This document shows positions 1 to 7,997 of a stretch of 64,000 nucleotides of DNA, piece by piece. Each line of letters begins with the position of its first letter. The first letter of the stretch is position 1. Below the pieces are notes generated by a model. It did not search any database. It was not told the DNA's origin and was given only the letters and a program-made list of their open reading frames with translations. The position numbers were made by a program, and so were the translations under genes. Location: assembly GCF_000019845.1 (NCBI RefSeq), contig NC_010578.1:1-64000 (forward strand), read 5' to 3'. The stretch comes from Beijerinckia indica subsp. indica ATCC 9039. GTDB taxonomy: Bacteria > Pseudomonadota > Alphaproteobacteria > Rhizobiales > Beijerinckiaceae.

Positions 1-579
1 GTCTCGTCAGGCAAGATGATTTAATTGATCGCCCCTCGGAAAACTGGCACCGAGAGGTTCCAACAGAAACGTCCAAGCGATCGCATGAGACAAATTGTCG
101 CTGGAATTTCCGGAGGTCCCTTAGAATGGGGCCCTTGTCAAGGTTTGCGCTATATAGTGCTTACTGCTCCGTAGGAGCCCAGCGGATTGATTTACCTCAA
201 GAAGTTCGTTTCCTGTAACACAGCACTAGAGCGCTTGCATCCATCGCTAGCGGCTAGATGCTCAATTGAATTATGGCATTTTCATGGAGATTCTATGATC
301 TCAGTTTCTATATCATTTATTTTTCAATAAATTGATAATGGCATGGATTGCATTTCTGCCATAGTTTTAATATCGTGAATAAAAAATTATATAGTGTCAA
401 TTGAAGTCCGCAAGATTTAGGTAAAAATTCTTGGCGTTCATTAAGGCATCAATTTATAATGATGCCCGCAGGTTTGTGTTCAATAAATAGTATATTATCG
501 CTGTAAATGGCTTAATATAATTAGTTTATATTATGAGTTTACATGTTATAATTTGTATAGTATCGGGAGATGGTTATCT
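1..579. other. AT-rich non-coding leader
   Basis: No convincing gene is seen. The second half of this stretch is strongly AT-rich (many TATA/ATTA runs) and lies directly upstream of the 2OG-Fe(II) oxygenase gene. A TATAAT hexamer at 547-552 could be a -10 box, but no good -35 box is seen at the proper distance. The first 200 bases could be the flank of an upstream gene outside the window. Confidence 0.4.
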
Positions 580-1509
580 ATGCTTGAAGATACTATGCTT
601 GTTCTGCCGAGCTTCTCTCCCTCCACCGCAGATAACGGATCCATAGGCGATCACGTCGTGATCGACGGGGTCTCTATTGGCCTCGACGAGATCGTCAATT
701 CTGCCATTTTCACCCCGCAGACCGTGAAAAACCTCAACAAAGCGTTCCTCGCGGCGAAGCCCTTTCCATATCTCGTCCTCGACGGCCTCATCAACCCGCG
801 CCTGCTCGAACTGATGCTCGTCGATTTCGAGCGCCTCAACTGGAACGATTGGCGTCGCCACGACAATGTCAATGAGTTCAAGCGCGGATCCGCGCCGAAC
901 ACACGGTTCGGCAATGCCAGCCAACTTTATTTCGATACGGTCTATTCTGGCCGTTTTGTCGAATTTATGGAAAATGTAACAGGAATTGAAGGTCTTATTA
1001 CGGACCCTGCGCTCTATAGTGGGGGGCTCCATGATATTCCGACTGGTGGCAAATTCGCAGCCCATATCGACTTCAACCAACATCGCGTGACACGGCTCGA
1101 CAACCGTCTTGTCTTCATTACCTATCTCAATAAGAATTGGCGTCCCGAATATGGCGGCGAGCTCGAGCTTTGGGATATGGACAAGGATGAGCCATCTGTC
1201 CGCGTCATTCCGGAATTTGGCCGGTCGGTCGTGTTCTTACAATCCTCCAAGAGCCTTCATGGCCATCCAACGCCTGTGAACGCTCCGGACGGGCGCCACC
1301 GGAGGTCAGCGGCCACCTATTTCTACAGCAACGTAGGCACTGCCAAGGCCGGGGAAGCCTATCACCCGACCCAGTTCGGCAAAACTGTCTCATTGGTGCA
1401 GAAACAGGAAAAATTGAAGAATACGCTCAAATATTTCACGCCACCCGTTCTGATAGATGTTGTGCGTAAATTGGCATCTGCGCGACATCCTAGCAAAACC
1501 AATCGCTAG
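580..1509 (+). CDS. 2OG-Fe(II) oxygenase (prolyl-4-hydroxylase-like)
   Basis: The product (309 aa) has the double-stranded beta-helix signature of 2-oxoglutarate/Fe(II) dioxygenases: an HxD pair in AAHIDFN (His162, Asp164), a distal His in SLHGHP (about 227-229) and a following Arg in RRSAATYFYS that would bind 2-oxoglutarate. This matches the prolyl 4-hydroxylase alpha-subunit-like branch often found in polysaccharide loci. An in-frame TTG lies at 553, but the ATG at 580 is preferred because GGGAGA sits about 10 bases upstream. It is convergent with the GT9 gene and lies at the edge of an exopolysaccharide cluster, so the substrate may be a sugar, a lipid-linked intermediate or a protein; the sequence does not tell which. 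The family call is firm, the substrate unknown. Confidence 0.8.
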   Translation: MLEDTMLVLPSFSPSTADNGSIGDHVVIDGVSIGLDEIVNSAIFTPQTVKNLNKAFLAAKPFPYLVLDGLINPRLLELMLVDFERLNWNDWRRHDNVNEFKRGSAPNTRFGNASQLYFDTVYSGRFVEFMENVTGIEGLITDPALYSGGLHDIPTGGKFAAHIDFNQHRVTRLDNRLVFITYLNKNWRPEYGGELELWDMDKDEPSVRVIPEFGRSVVFLQSSKSLHGHPTPVNAPDGRHRRSAATYFYSNVGTAKAGEAYHPTQFGKTVSLVQKQEKLKNTLKYFTPPVLIDVVRKLASARHPSKTNR

Positions 1510-1518
1510 AGCATTAGA

Positions 1519-1540
1519 CCAAAAAAGACGCCCTTTTTGG
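1519..1540. terminator. Hairpin after oxygenase gene
   Basis: CCAAAAA (1519-1525) pairs with TTTTTGG (1534-1540) just after the oxygenase stop codon. It follows a TAGAGCATTAGACC sequence, a half-copy of the dispersed GAGCATCAGAC repeat. Probably part of a bidirectional termination region. Confidence 0.5.
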
Positions 1541-1580
1541 AAGAATTTGGGGCTTCAATAATCGAAAAGCAAAAGACTTG

Positions 1581-1611
1581 CGACCATCGATCAGCAAATA
1601 ATCGATGGTCG
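1581..1611. terminator. 11-bp inverted repeat between convergent genes
   Basis: CGACCATCGAT (1581-1591) is perfectly complementary to ATCGATGGTCG (1601-1611) with a 9-base loop. It lies between the convergent oxygenase and GT9 genes, which fits a bidirectional terminator, although no clear T-run follows. Confidence 0.5.
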
Positions 1612-1663
1612 GTCATCTCCTTCGAAACGAGCCAAATTCACCGCAGAACCGCTTTGGCGATCG

Positions 1664-2749
1664 TTACTCCGCTGCATGGACGCCCGGCTCTGGAACCATT
1701 GCTGATTTTGCAGATATCCGATGCTTCGGCCAAGTGGCGACGACATCCAGAATCTGATCGACGGTGATGGTGGTCATGCAACGGGCGGCATGGGGACAAT
1801 TGCCTTGCAGGGGGGTGAACCAGCAAGGCCGACAATCAAATTCCTCGCGGCTCTGCACGATGCGCGAAAGTGCATTATAGGGATGCGTTTCCAACGGATT
1901 GGTCGGGCCGATTGGAGTAATGGTCGGCACGTTATAGGCGGATGCCGCAATGTGGCCGAGCGCGGAATCGCTGCCGAGAAAGCCCCAGGACCGGGACAGG
2001 ACAAACTTGGTTTCATCGAGACTAGCGCCCGAGATCAGGCTGATCCCCGGTTCTGGCGGCGTGAAAGAGGGGATCAGATCCTGATCGTCCGGGCCGAAAA
2101 GGATCACGAAGCGCAAGTCTGGATCGTATTTGCGCAGGCCCGCAATGACGTCTTTGACAAGCCGCACCGGGACGCGCTTCTCAATGCCTGGTCCACGGCT
2201 GCTGCCAGGATGGATCGTGAAGAAGCGGGCATTGGTCAGGCCCTGAGCCTCCAAGGTCGCCATGGCCAATCGCCGCGGTTCTTCGGCGATGGGTAAGGGA
2301 AAATCCGGCTCTTCGACCTTATGTCCTGTCCAGAGCGATAGAGTTTGGAGCATCCGGTCGACGCGATGGACAGCCGGATCGATAGTGTTGCGATGTGTGT
2401 AGAGCCAGCCGAGGCGGTTCCCGTCACCGATGATCGTCGAAACCCCAGTCACGAGGCGCAGCAAAAGGGGAACCAGTGGCGTGATCCGCGTGCCGATATA
2501 GACCGCCTCGAAATGATATTGCCGCAAGGACCAAAAGAACCGCAGCAAGTCCAGTTTCTCGCTATTGGGCGGTACTTCGAGGATCTTGTCGATAAGGGGC
2601 GATTTGGCCAGCAAGGCGGCCTGCGCCTTGCCGCGCACGATCAGCACGATCTGGGCGGCGGGGTGAAGCCGCCGCAGCTCTGACAAAACGGGCACCGTCA
2701 TCAAAAGATCGCCGAGGCCCCAATGTTGAAAGATACCAATGCTCTTCAT
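1664..2749 (-). CDS. Glycosyltransferase family 9 (heptosyltransferase-like)
   Basis: The 361-aa product has the ADP-heptose:LPS heptosyltransferase fold (GT9). The N-terminus MKSIGIFQHWGLGDLLM carries the Gly-Asp-Leu nucleotide-fold loop. The C-terminal half has FFTIHPGSSRGPG, then SDSALGHIAAS and ITPIGPTNP, which are GT9 donor-site landmarks. A Cys-rich tail (CRPCW, NCPHAARC) is also typical of this family. The frame is open 75 codons further upstream, but the ATG at 2749 is chosen because it starts a canonical N-terminus. This ATG overlaps the stop of the flippase gene (ATGA), implying translational coupling. In this locus it probably adds a sugar to an exopolysaccharide repeat unit rather than heptose to lipid A core; the donor is unknown. 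Confidence 0.8.
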   Translation of the reverse strand: MKSIGIFQHWGLGDLLMTVPVLSELRRLHPAAQIVLIVRGKAQAALLAKSPLIDKILEVPPNSEKLDLLRFFWSLRQYHFEAVYIGTRITPLVPLLLRLVTGVSTIIGDGNRLGWLYTHRNTIDPAVHRVDRMLQTLSLWTGHKVEEPDFPLPIAEEPRRLAMATLEAQGLTNARFFTIHPGSSRGPGIEKRVPVRLVKDVIAGLRKYDPDLRFVILFGPDDQDLIPSFTPPEPGISLISGASLDETKFVLSRSWGFLGSDSALGHIAASAYNVPTITPIGPTNPLETHPYNALSRIVQSREEFDCRPCWFTPLQGNCPHAARCMTTITVDQILDVVATWPKHRISAKSAMVPEPGVHAAE

Positions 2750-4089
2750 GACAAGATATCCTCCGCTCCCTTCACAGCGCCCCGGCGGGGAAAAAGAGTC
2801 TGTATATAGGCAGGGGTGAAGTTTGCTCCGACCCAGACGCCATGTTTGCGCCAGACGAACCAAAGCATGAATCCATACATGCCGACGAAGGTGCCAGCCT
2901 GGATTACGGCCGTGACGATGACATCGAAACCGCCGAATATCCAAACCAATAGAGCCTCGCTCATCGTCGCGCAAATCAAGATGGCGAGCACAATATTGGC
3001 CCGGCTGGTCATTTTGAGGATCTCATCGACCGGGCCCCCGACACACTCCCCTAATGTGCCGAAAAGCAGAATGGCAAGAAGGAGGGCCGAGGCACGATAG
3101 CTCTCGCCAAAGATCAGGCCGATGGCAAATGGCCCGAGCAGAAGCGTGCCGGCGAGCGCCACGAAACTAACGAGGGTGGCAAGCGTCGCGACTTTGGAAC
3201 TCTCGATGGCGATCTCCTGCCAATCGTTACGGGCAGCATGACGCACGATGACCGGACGAATAGTGAAACGAATAGCCGCCATGACAGCGGCAATGGCGAC
3301 ATTGAGCCGTGAGGCGGTGCCCAGAGTGGCAGCGGCGGCGGCACCATGAAAGGCGCCGATGCCCCAGACTGGAATCCAGTGGATCGAGCTTTGAAGGACG
3401 CGCGAAAGGCCAATCGAAAATCCGAGCCGCATCGCGGGTCGCAGCGATACAGGCTCGGAGGAGGAAGGAAAGGTAGAATAATAGAAGCCTGCGGTCGCGA
3501 GGGCCGCCACGCTGCATAAAAGGCCCCCGATGATCGTCGCGACAAGTGTGGCCTGGATATCAGGCGTCGTCGCAAGCGCAAGATAAGGCACGGAGGTCCC
3601 GAACAAGGCGATGTTCATCGCGGGATAGAAGAAAAATGCTCCCTTGCCGCTTTCGCCGAGGGCGACGAGCACTTGAGCGGCAAAGAATGTCGCGCCGTAG
3701 CAGAGCCACCAAATAGCCGCGAGGATGATCAGGCTACGGTCTTCGCCATAGCCCCCGTTGAAGAGCTCTGCAGCCGTCACGCCGAGAATGAGCATGACCA
3801 GGGAAGTGCTCCCCGTGGCAAGCGCGGCGCGTCGAACCAATGGCCGGATCTCATGTCGACGGTCGAGGGCGTCGGCATGCGCGACCGATTTCACAATTCC
3901 ATCGGGAATACCAAAGCCGACAAAGACATAGGTCGCGTTGATGATGCCGAAAAGTTGCAAATAAATGCCAGCATCGCCCTGAGACAGTCTGCGTGTGATA
4001 AAAACCATGACCACGAATTGCAGAACCAGGGAAGCATATCTGAATATAATGGGATACAGATAGCGCACGGTATCTTCTTTCGTCGTCAC
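2746..4089 (-). CDS. Wzx-like polysaccharide flippase (MOP superfamily)
   Basis: This 447-aa protein is built almost entirely of hydrophobic helices, with about 12 predicted membrane spans, beginning YPIIFRYASLVLQFVVMVF. The pattern of an N-terminal FITRRLSQGDAGIYLQLFG segment followed by paired helices is typical of polysaccharide transporters (PST/MATE-like, MOP superfamily) that flip undecaprenyl-linked repeat units across the inner membrane. Its stop codon overlaps the start of the GT9 gene, so the two are co-translated. Its position beside glycosyltransferases, a Wzc-like kinase and, 58 kb away, a Wzy-like polymerase supports a Wzx/Wzy-type pathway. Family assignment is strong; specificity cannot be read. 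Confidence 0.8.
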   Translation of the reverse strand: MTTKEDTVRYLYPIIFRYASLVLQFVVMVFITRRLSQGDAGIYLQLFGIINATYVFVGFGIPDGIVKSVAHADALDRRHEIRPLVRRAALATGSTSLVMLILGVTAAELFNGGYGEDRSLIILAAIWWLCYGATFFAAQVLVALGESGKGAFFFYPAMNIALFGTSVPYLALATTPDIQATLVATIIGGLLCSVAALATAGFYYSTFPSSSEPVSLRPAMRLGFSIGLSRVLQSSIHWIPVWGIGAFHGAAAAATLGTASRLNVAIAAVMAAIRFTIRPVIVRHAARNDWQEIAIESSKVATLATLVSFVALAGTLLLGPFAIGLIFGESYRASALLLAILLFGTLGECVGGPVDEILKMTSRANIVLAILICATMSEALLVWIFGGFDVIVTAVIQAGTFVGMYGFMLWFVWRKHGVWVGANFTPAYIQTLFPRRGAVKGAEDILS

Positions 4090-4184
4090 ACAACCAGATA
4101 TCGCCAGGCTGTCCGTAGAGGCCCGAACATCAAACCAAAAATGAATGTCATTTTTGGGTATATTTGAGTTGTTTTCAGGAATCT

Positions 4185-4220
4185 AGAGCATCAGACAGGA
4201 GTTCCGAAGTCTGATGCTCT
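4185..4220. repeat. GAGCATCAGAC inverted repeat (12-bp arms)
   Basis: AGAGCATCAGAC (4185-4196) and GTCTGATGCTCT (4209-4220) are perfect inverted arms around a 12-base loop, just downstream of the GT4 gene on the minus strand. The same sequence recurs at 7872-7911, and half copies occur near 1508 and 43432. It may act as a terminator, but its recurrence suggests a small dispersed palindromic repeat family. Confidence 0.65.
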
Positions 4221-4225
4221 CGCTC

Positions 4226-5533
4226 TCAATTATCGATGCTTTCGTAAAACGCGTTTTCCAATTTCAGGAAATGCGCTTTCCATGTCCAATCGTTAAGAAT
4301 GCATTCACGCGCGGCGTGGCCGAGTTTTTCCGCTAAGACACGATCGGACAGAAGCCGGATGACCGCATTGGCGAAATCCGTCGGTGAATCGGCGATGAGC
4401 AATGTCCCAGGCGGTGCTGAGACACCTTCATTCGCCACGGAGGTCGCGACGATCGCCTTGCCGCTCGCCATGAACTCGATGAGCTTGTTTTGCATACCAC
4501 CTCCCGCCTGCATCGGGTTAATGCAGACAGCGGCTTCGGAGATCAAAAGGGCGGGATCGGGCACAGTGCCAGTCACTGTGACACCAGGCAATTTGCCCAG
4601 CTCACGCACCTCAGCACTGGGTTCCCGGCCGACAATCGCCCAAGTCGCGTTCGGTCGTTCCTGAAGCACGGCGGGCCATGCATTTTTGGCGAACCATTGG
4701 ACAGCCTGAACATTGGTCGGAGTACGCATCACACCAGAGAAGACCAGATGATCAGGTTTCACCTGAATGTCTTTTCGCGGCGTAAACCTGGTCACATCCG
4801 TGCCATGCGCGCCAAAGACGAAATTGTCGATCTCTGGTTGTTTGTTCTTGCGGCACGCAGTCCTGATTTCCTCAACGTCACTTTTGCCGATGAGGACCGA
4901 TTTCGTGAAATGCCTCCAAACGTGCGATTCATAGCGCTCGACGAGCCGGCTCTCGAATTCATAGAAGAGCTTTAGCGGAATATTCGGCGCCTGCTTTGCA
5001 ATGCGCTTTGTATTCAGGGTCTGCGACAATTGTAGGGCAAGAAAACTGGCCGGCCGGCCGGCCCTCTGATATTTTGGCGTTCCCGCGGGAAAACCCAGTC
5101 CCTTCGTCACTTCCGCGCTGCGGAAGTAATATGTATAAACGATGTCATATTCGTTGTTATTGATGTGTTCACGAACCTCGCGGATCTGCTGAGGATGCGA
5201 AAACAACCCGACCTGCACGGGGACACGCTCAGTCAGGACACGCGTCAAACCGCGAAGAACCGACCATCTGCCGAACTTATAGGCCTGGCACAATTCCGTA
5301 TGCTGTCTGAGCCACTCACGATCTGCTTCGGTGGCCTGGCCACCGGTATCGAGATAAAAGAGGCTGACTGCATGGCCGCGCGCATGCAGGAAAGCGATGA
5401 GATGGGCGACGGTTAACTGGTCTGCGCGCCGCATTGGCAAGGGAGTGCGGCCATAAATGATGCAGATCCTCAACTTGCGTTCAGCAGGCTCTACATCGGG
5501 TTCAGTCGGAAATAAAATGTCGTGGCTCGACAC
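4226..5533 (-). CDS. Glycosyltransferase family 4 (sugar transferase)
   Basis: A 435-aa GT-B glycosyltransferase. The N-terminal half begins LRICIIYGRTPLPMRRADQ, typical of the Stp1/PEP-CTERM-associated GT4 subgroup. The C-terminal half shows VFSGVMRTPTNVQAVQWF and then NPMQAGGGMQNKLIEFMASG, in which the Gly-rich segment and the Glu of KLIEFMA are the nucleotide-sugar binding site. The start is GTG at 5533, supported by AGGGAGAG about 8 bases upstream. It reads toward the flippase gene with about 136 bases between them that include an inverted repeat, so it may be a separate transcript. It probably adds one sugar to an exopolysaccharide repeat unit; donor and acceptor are unknown. Confidence 0.8.
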   Translation of the reverse strand: MSSHDILFPTEPDVEPAERKLRICIIYGRTPLPMRRADQLTVAHLIAFLHARGHAVSLFYLDTGGQATEADREWLRQHTELCQAYKFGRWSVLRGLTRVLTERVPVQVGLFSHPQQIREVREHINNNEYDIVYTYYFRSAEVTKGLGFPAGTPKYQRAGRPASFLALQLSQTLNTKRIAKQAPNIPLKLFYEFESRLVERYESHVWRHFTKSVLIGKSDVEEIRTACRKNKQPEIDNFVFGAHGTDVTRFTPRKDIQVKPDHLVFSGVMRTPTNVQAVQWFAKNAWPAVLQERPNATWAIVGREPSAEVRELGKLPGVTVTGTVPDPALLISEAAVCINPMQAGGGMQNKLIEFMASGKAIVATSVANEGVSAPPGTLLIADSPTDFANAVIRLLSDRVLAEKLGHAARECILNDWTWKAHFLKLENAFYESIDN

Positions 5534-6436
5534 CTTAACTCTCTCCCTGGCTGCATTAGGTTACTGGGAAGTAAGACGTCTATCAGTTAAGGCCGCCCCC
5601 ACCACCCCATCGTCAACTGGAAGTGGCTCTCGTTATTCGGCCTGAAATATCACGCTTCTCACGCGAGATCCACTATATGCCTGCATATCTATATAGTGGC
5701 CTCGCAGATATTACCAGCATAACCTCTTACTACATTGCCATGATGGTTTCCCCGCATGGCTGGCATGCATTCCGTTCCTCACATCCTGTTATAGAGACAA
5801 GTCTTCCACAGCCAGCGGCCATAGTGCCATCGATGCCAAGAGCGACCATACCGACGACGTTCATGGCTGGGACCGTCGGAACGCATTCGAATTTTTACTA
5901 AAACATCGCTCGTTAATTCGGCCTCAAGAACGATGGTCTGGATTGTTGGAACGTGTCAATTAATTCAAAAGAGTCACCACCTTTGAATTGATGCTCTATC
6001 GTCTTGGCATCACTCCGATCAATGGGTCCGGCAGGCGATCTTGCTTCGGCGTCAAAAGAGCGTCGATGGAGCCCTTGGCGCCTATGTACGAACGTCAGGT
6101 AAAGAAAATGCGTCACTTTAACAAGCTAATGCATGATGCGGACAATCATGACCGGAATAGTCTCGAATTTTTGCGCGCCGTGCGGATCGAGAACTCATTG
6201 ATGACCTAAAGCTGTTTTCGTGCCAGATCAAGTTCAAAGTTACGTGAAGGCATGGAGAGATTGTGTGTTATGGACAACGCGACGATCCAATACATCACGC
6301 CCAAAGGTTCTTTGACAATCTTTTGGCGAGATAATCGGGGAGAAGGTCTTCAATCTATGAAGCCACGTAAATTGTTCTCCTGAAATTAAAATATGCTAAA
6401 TAGGCCTTGCTTCTTGATGCCTCGGGGAAATTGTGA
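5534..6436. other. Non-coding divergent region
   Basis: About 900 bases between the divergent GT4 and acyltransferase genes. Several short open frames exist (for example 5623-5901 and 5988-6209 on the plus strand) but none has a ribosome-binding site or a recognisable domain. The region should hold the promoters of both flanking genes. No specific operator is recognised. Confidence 0.4.
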
Positions 6437-7507
6437 ATGACCGTTGCCAGACGCCGCACATTGACCAATATACAAATTCTGCGCGGCTTCGCAGCCGCCA
6501 GCGTCGCTCTTGCTCATGCCGCAAACCAGTTTCCTGAGGTCGGATCAATACCTCGTATCGACGCTGCCCAGGCTGGTGTTGATGTATTTTTCGTCATCAG
6601 TGGCTTTATTATGGTCTATGTGACCTCAACGCGTCCACAAACCAGCAGCCAATTCCTTTTGAACCGCGCCAGCCGCATCGTCCCAAATTATTGGTTCTAC
6701 ACTTTGGCGACGGCGGCACTCGCGATTGCGGCCCCTGCGGTCTTTCGCGGCACGAGCTTCAATCTCCCCCATCTCATTCTTTCCCTTTTCTTCGTCGCGC
6801 ATCCCAATCCGGCATTGGACGATTCAGTGTCCCCACTACTGCGCGTCGGTTGGACACTGAATTATGAGATGTTTTTTTATCTGATCTTCGCCATCGGCTT
6901 GCTGCGGCCGCAATCGAAGGTGACGACCTCCGTCGGGATCATCATTTCCCTTGTCTTCCTTGGCTTTCTTCTGCCGGATCCCGGCCCTGTCACACGATTC
7001 TATACGCGCGACATCATGCTCGAATTTGTTTTCGGAATGCTTCTCGCGATCGCCTATCTGCGAGGGCTGCCCAAGCTCCCTGTGTCCCTCATTCTCGCGG
7101 CCTGTGCCGGAGCCGTCTTCTTCATGATCCTGTCGGATGATGTTGCGGAGAACACGCATGCCGTGCGCAGCATCTTCTTTGGTCTCCCTGCCCTCGTGAT
7201 CGTGGCTTGCGCCCTGATGCTTCCCGATCATGACGACGGCTTTGGCCATGTGATCCTGACCCGTATCGGCGATGCGTCCTATACGATCTATCTCTGCCAT
7301 CCTTTCATACTGACCCTTTGCCGTGTCGTTGCCGTTCGTCTCGGCCTGCAGCCCATGAGCCTGTTAGGAAACATAACTTTCATGCTTGGCGCCACGGCGG
7401 CGGCCACTGGCATCGGCTATCTTGCCTATCTGTTCATCGAGGTGCCGATTGGTCGGTCGACGAAACGTCTTTTTATCCAACCACGCCTTCGCGCGGTGGA
7501 TCCGTAA
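6437..7507 (+). CDS. Acyltransferase family 3 (OafA/ExoZ-like O-acyltransferase)
   Basis: A 356-aa integral membrane protein of the acyltransferase-3 family, which transfers acetyl or other acyl groups to sugars during envelope polysaccharide synthesis. It opens with NIQILRGFAAASVALAHAANQ, where Arg and the His of AHA match the conserved N-terminal R and H motif, followed by the DVFFVISGF motif. Around ten hydrophobic segments follow. The ATG at 6437 has GGGGA about 8 bases upstream. It ends convergently with the Wzc-type kinase gene across a hairpin-rich gap. It resembles the short ExoZ-type members (about 330-360 aa) and is clearly distinct from the two longer acyltransferase-3 proteins of this window. 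Likely role: acetylation of the exopolysaccharide. Confidence 0.85.
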   Translation: MTVARRRTLTNIQILRGFAAASVALAHAANQFPEVGSIPRIDAAQAGVDVFFVISGFIMVYVTSTRPQTSSQFLLNRASRIVPNYWFYTLATAALAIAAPAVFRGTSFNLPHLILSLFFVAHPNPALDDSVSPLLRVGWTLNYEMFFYLIFAIGLLRPQSKVTTSVGIIISLVFLGFLLPDPGPVTRFYTRDIMLEFVFGMLLAIAYLRGLPKLPVSLILAACAGAVFFMILSDDVAENTHAVRSIFFGLPALVIVACALMLPDHDDGFGHVILTRIGDASYTIYLCHPFILTLCRVVAVRLGLQPMSLLGNITFMLGATAAATGIGYLAYLFIEVPIGRSTKRLFIQPRLRAVDP

Positions 7508-7544
7508 TGCGGATGGAGGTGGAGGCGATCACTTTGGGAAATCT

Positions 7545-7580
7545 CGCATGTTTGCTTTTTTCAGCACAAGCAAACATGCG
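7545..7580. terminator. 13-bp hairpin after acyltransferase gene
   Basis: CGCATGTTTGCTT (7545-7557) and AAGCAAACATGCG (7568-7580) are perfect inverted arms with a 10-base T-rich loop, 38 bases after the acyltransferase stop. This is a strong candidate terminator, although a T-run after the second arm is lacking. Confidence 0.55.
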
Positions 7581-7653
7581 AATTGTGTCCCATCAGCCAT
7601 TCTCTACAACTGATGGTCTTATACCAAGGGGCGCGGATCGCGCCTTCGCGTTC

Positions 7654-7696
7654 CAGAATGTTCTTCTTTAAATTCCTTCGGGCGAAGAACATTCTG
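7654..7696. repeat. 13-bp inverted repeat
   Basis: CAGAATGTTCTTC (7654-7666) pairs perfectly with GAAGAACATTCTG (7684-7696) across a 17-base loop in the convergent gap. A second hairpin of the same cluster; role uncertain. Confidence 0.45.
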
Positions 7697-7770
7697 ACAA
7701 CTGCTAAAAAGCCCTGATCGTTCTATCAATCGAGATCAGAAGCGATGATTATAGATCTTTGGAAACACAT

Positions 7771-7810
7771 AAATTCAAACCAAAAGCTGCCCCACTTTTG
7801 GTTTGAATTT
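7771..7810. terminator. 16-bp hairpin in convergent gap
   Basis: AAATTCAAACCAAAAG (7771-7786) is perfectly complementary to CTTTTGGTTTGAATTT (7795-7810) around an 8-base loop. The AT-rich outer stem gives A-runs and T-runs on both sides, so it could terminate transcription in either direction. Confidence 0.55.
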
Positions 7811-7871
7811 CCTGTTCCCCTACCGTCACGTCTCACGGGCAATGAGACTTGGTAACGGAGCTGATTTGGGA

Positions 7872-7911
7872 CTGGAGCATCAGACACTCAAGGTGATGTC
7901 TGATGCTCCAG
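7872..7911. repeat. GAGCATCAGAC inverted repeat (14-bp arms)
   Basis: CTGGAGCATCAGAC (7872-7885) and GTCTGATGCTCCAG (7898-7911) are perfect inverted arms, the second full copy of the dispersed element also seen at 4185-4220. It is followed by TTTTTG. It lies downstream of the Wzc-like gene on the minus strand. Confidence 0.65.
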
Positions 7912-7997
7912 ATTTTTGAAGGGGCATTAGGCATTAGATTAATCCCGAGAGCGCGATCAACTTTCAGGTCTGTTACTTCTGCCCCTGTCAGATCCTT

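Noticed and set aside
5623..6209. Small plus-strand frames between the GT4 and acyltransferase genes
   Set aside because: No ribosome-binding sites, no recognised domains, and irregular composition.
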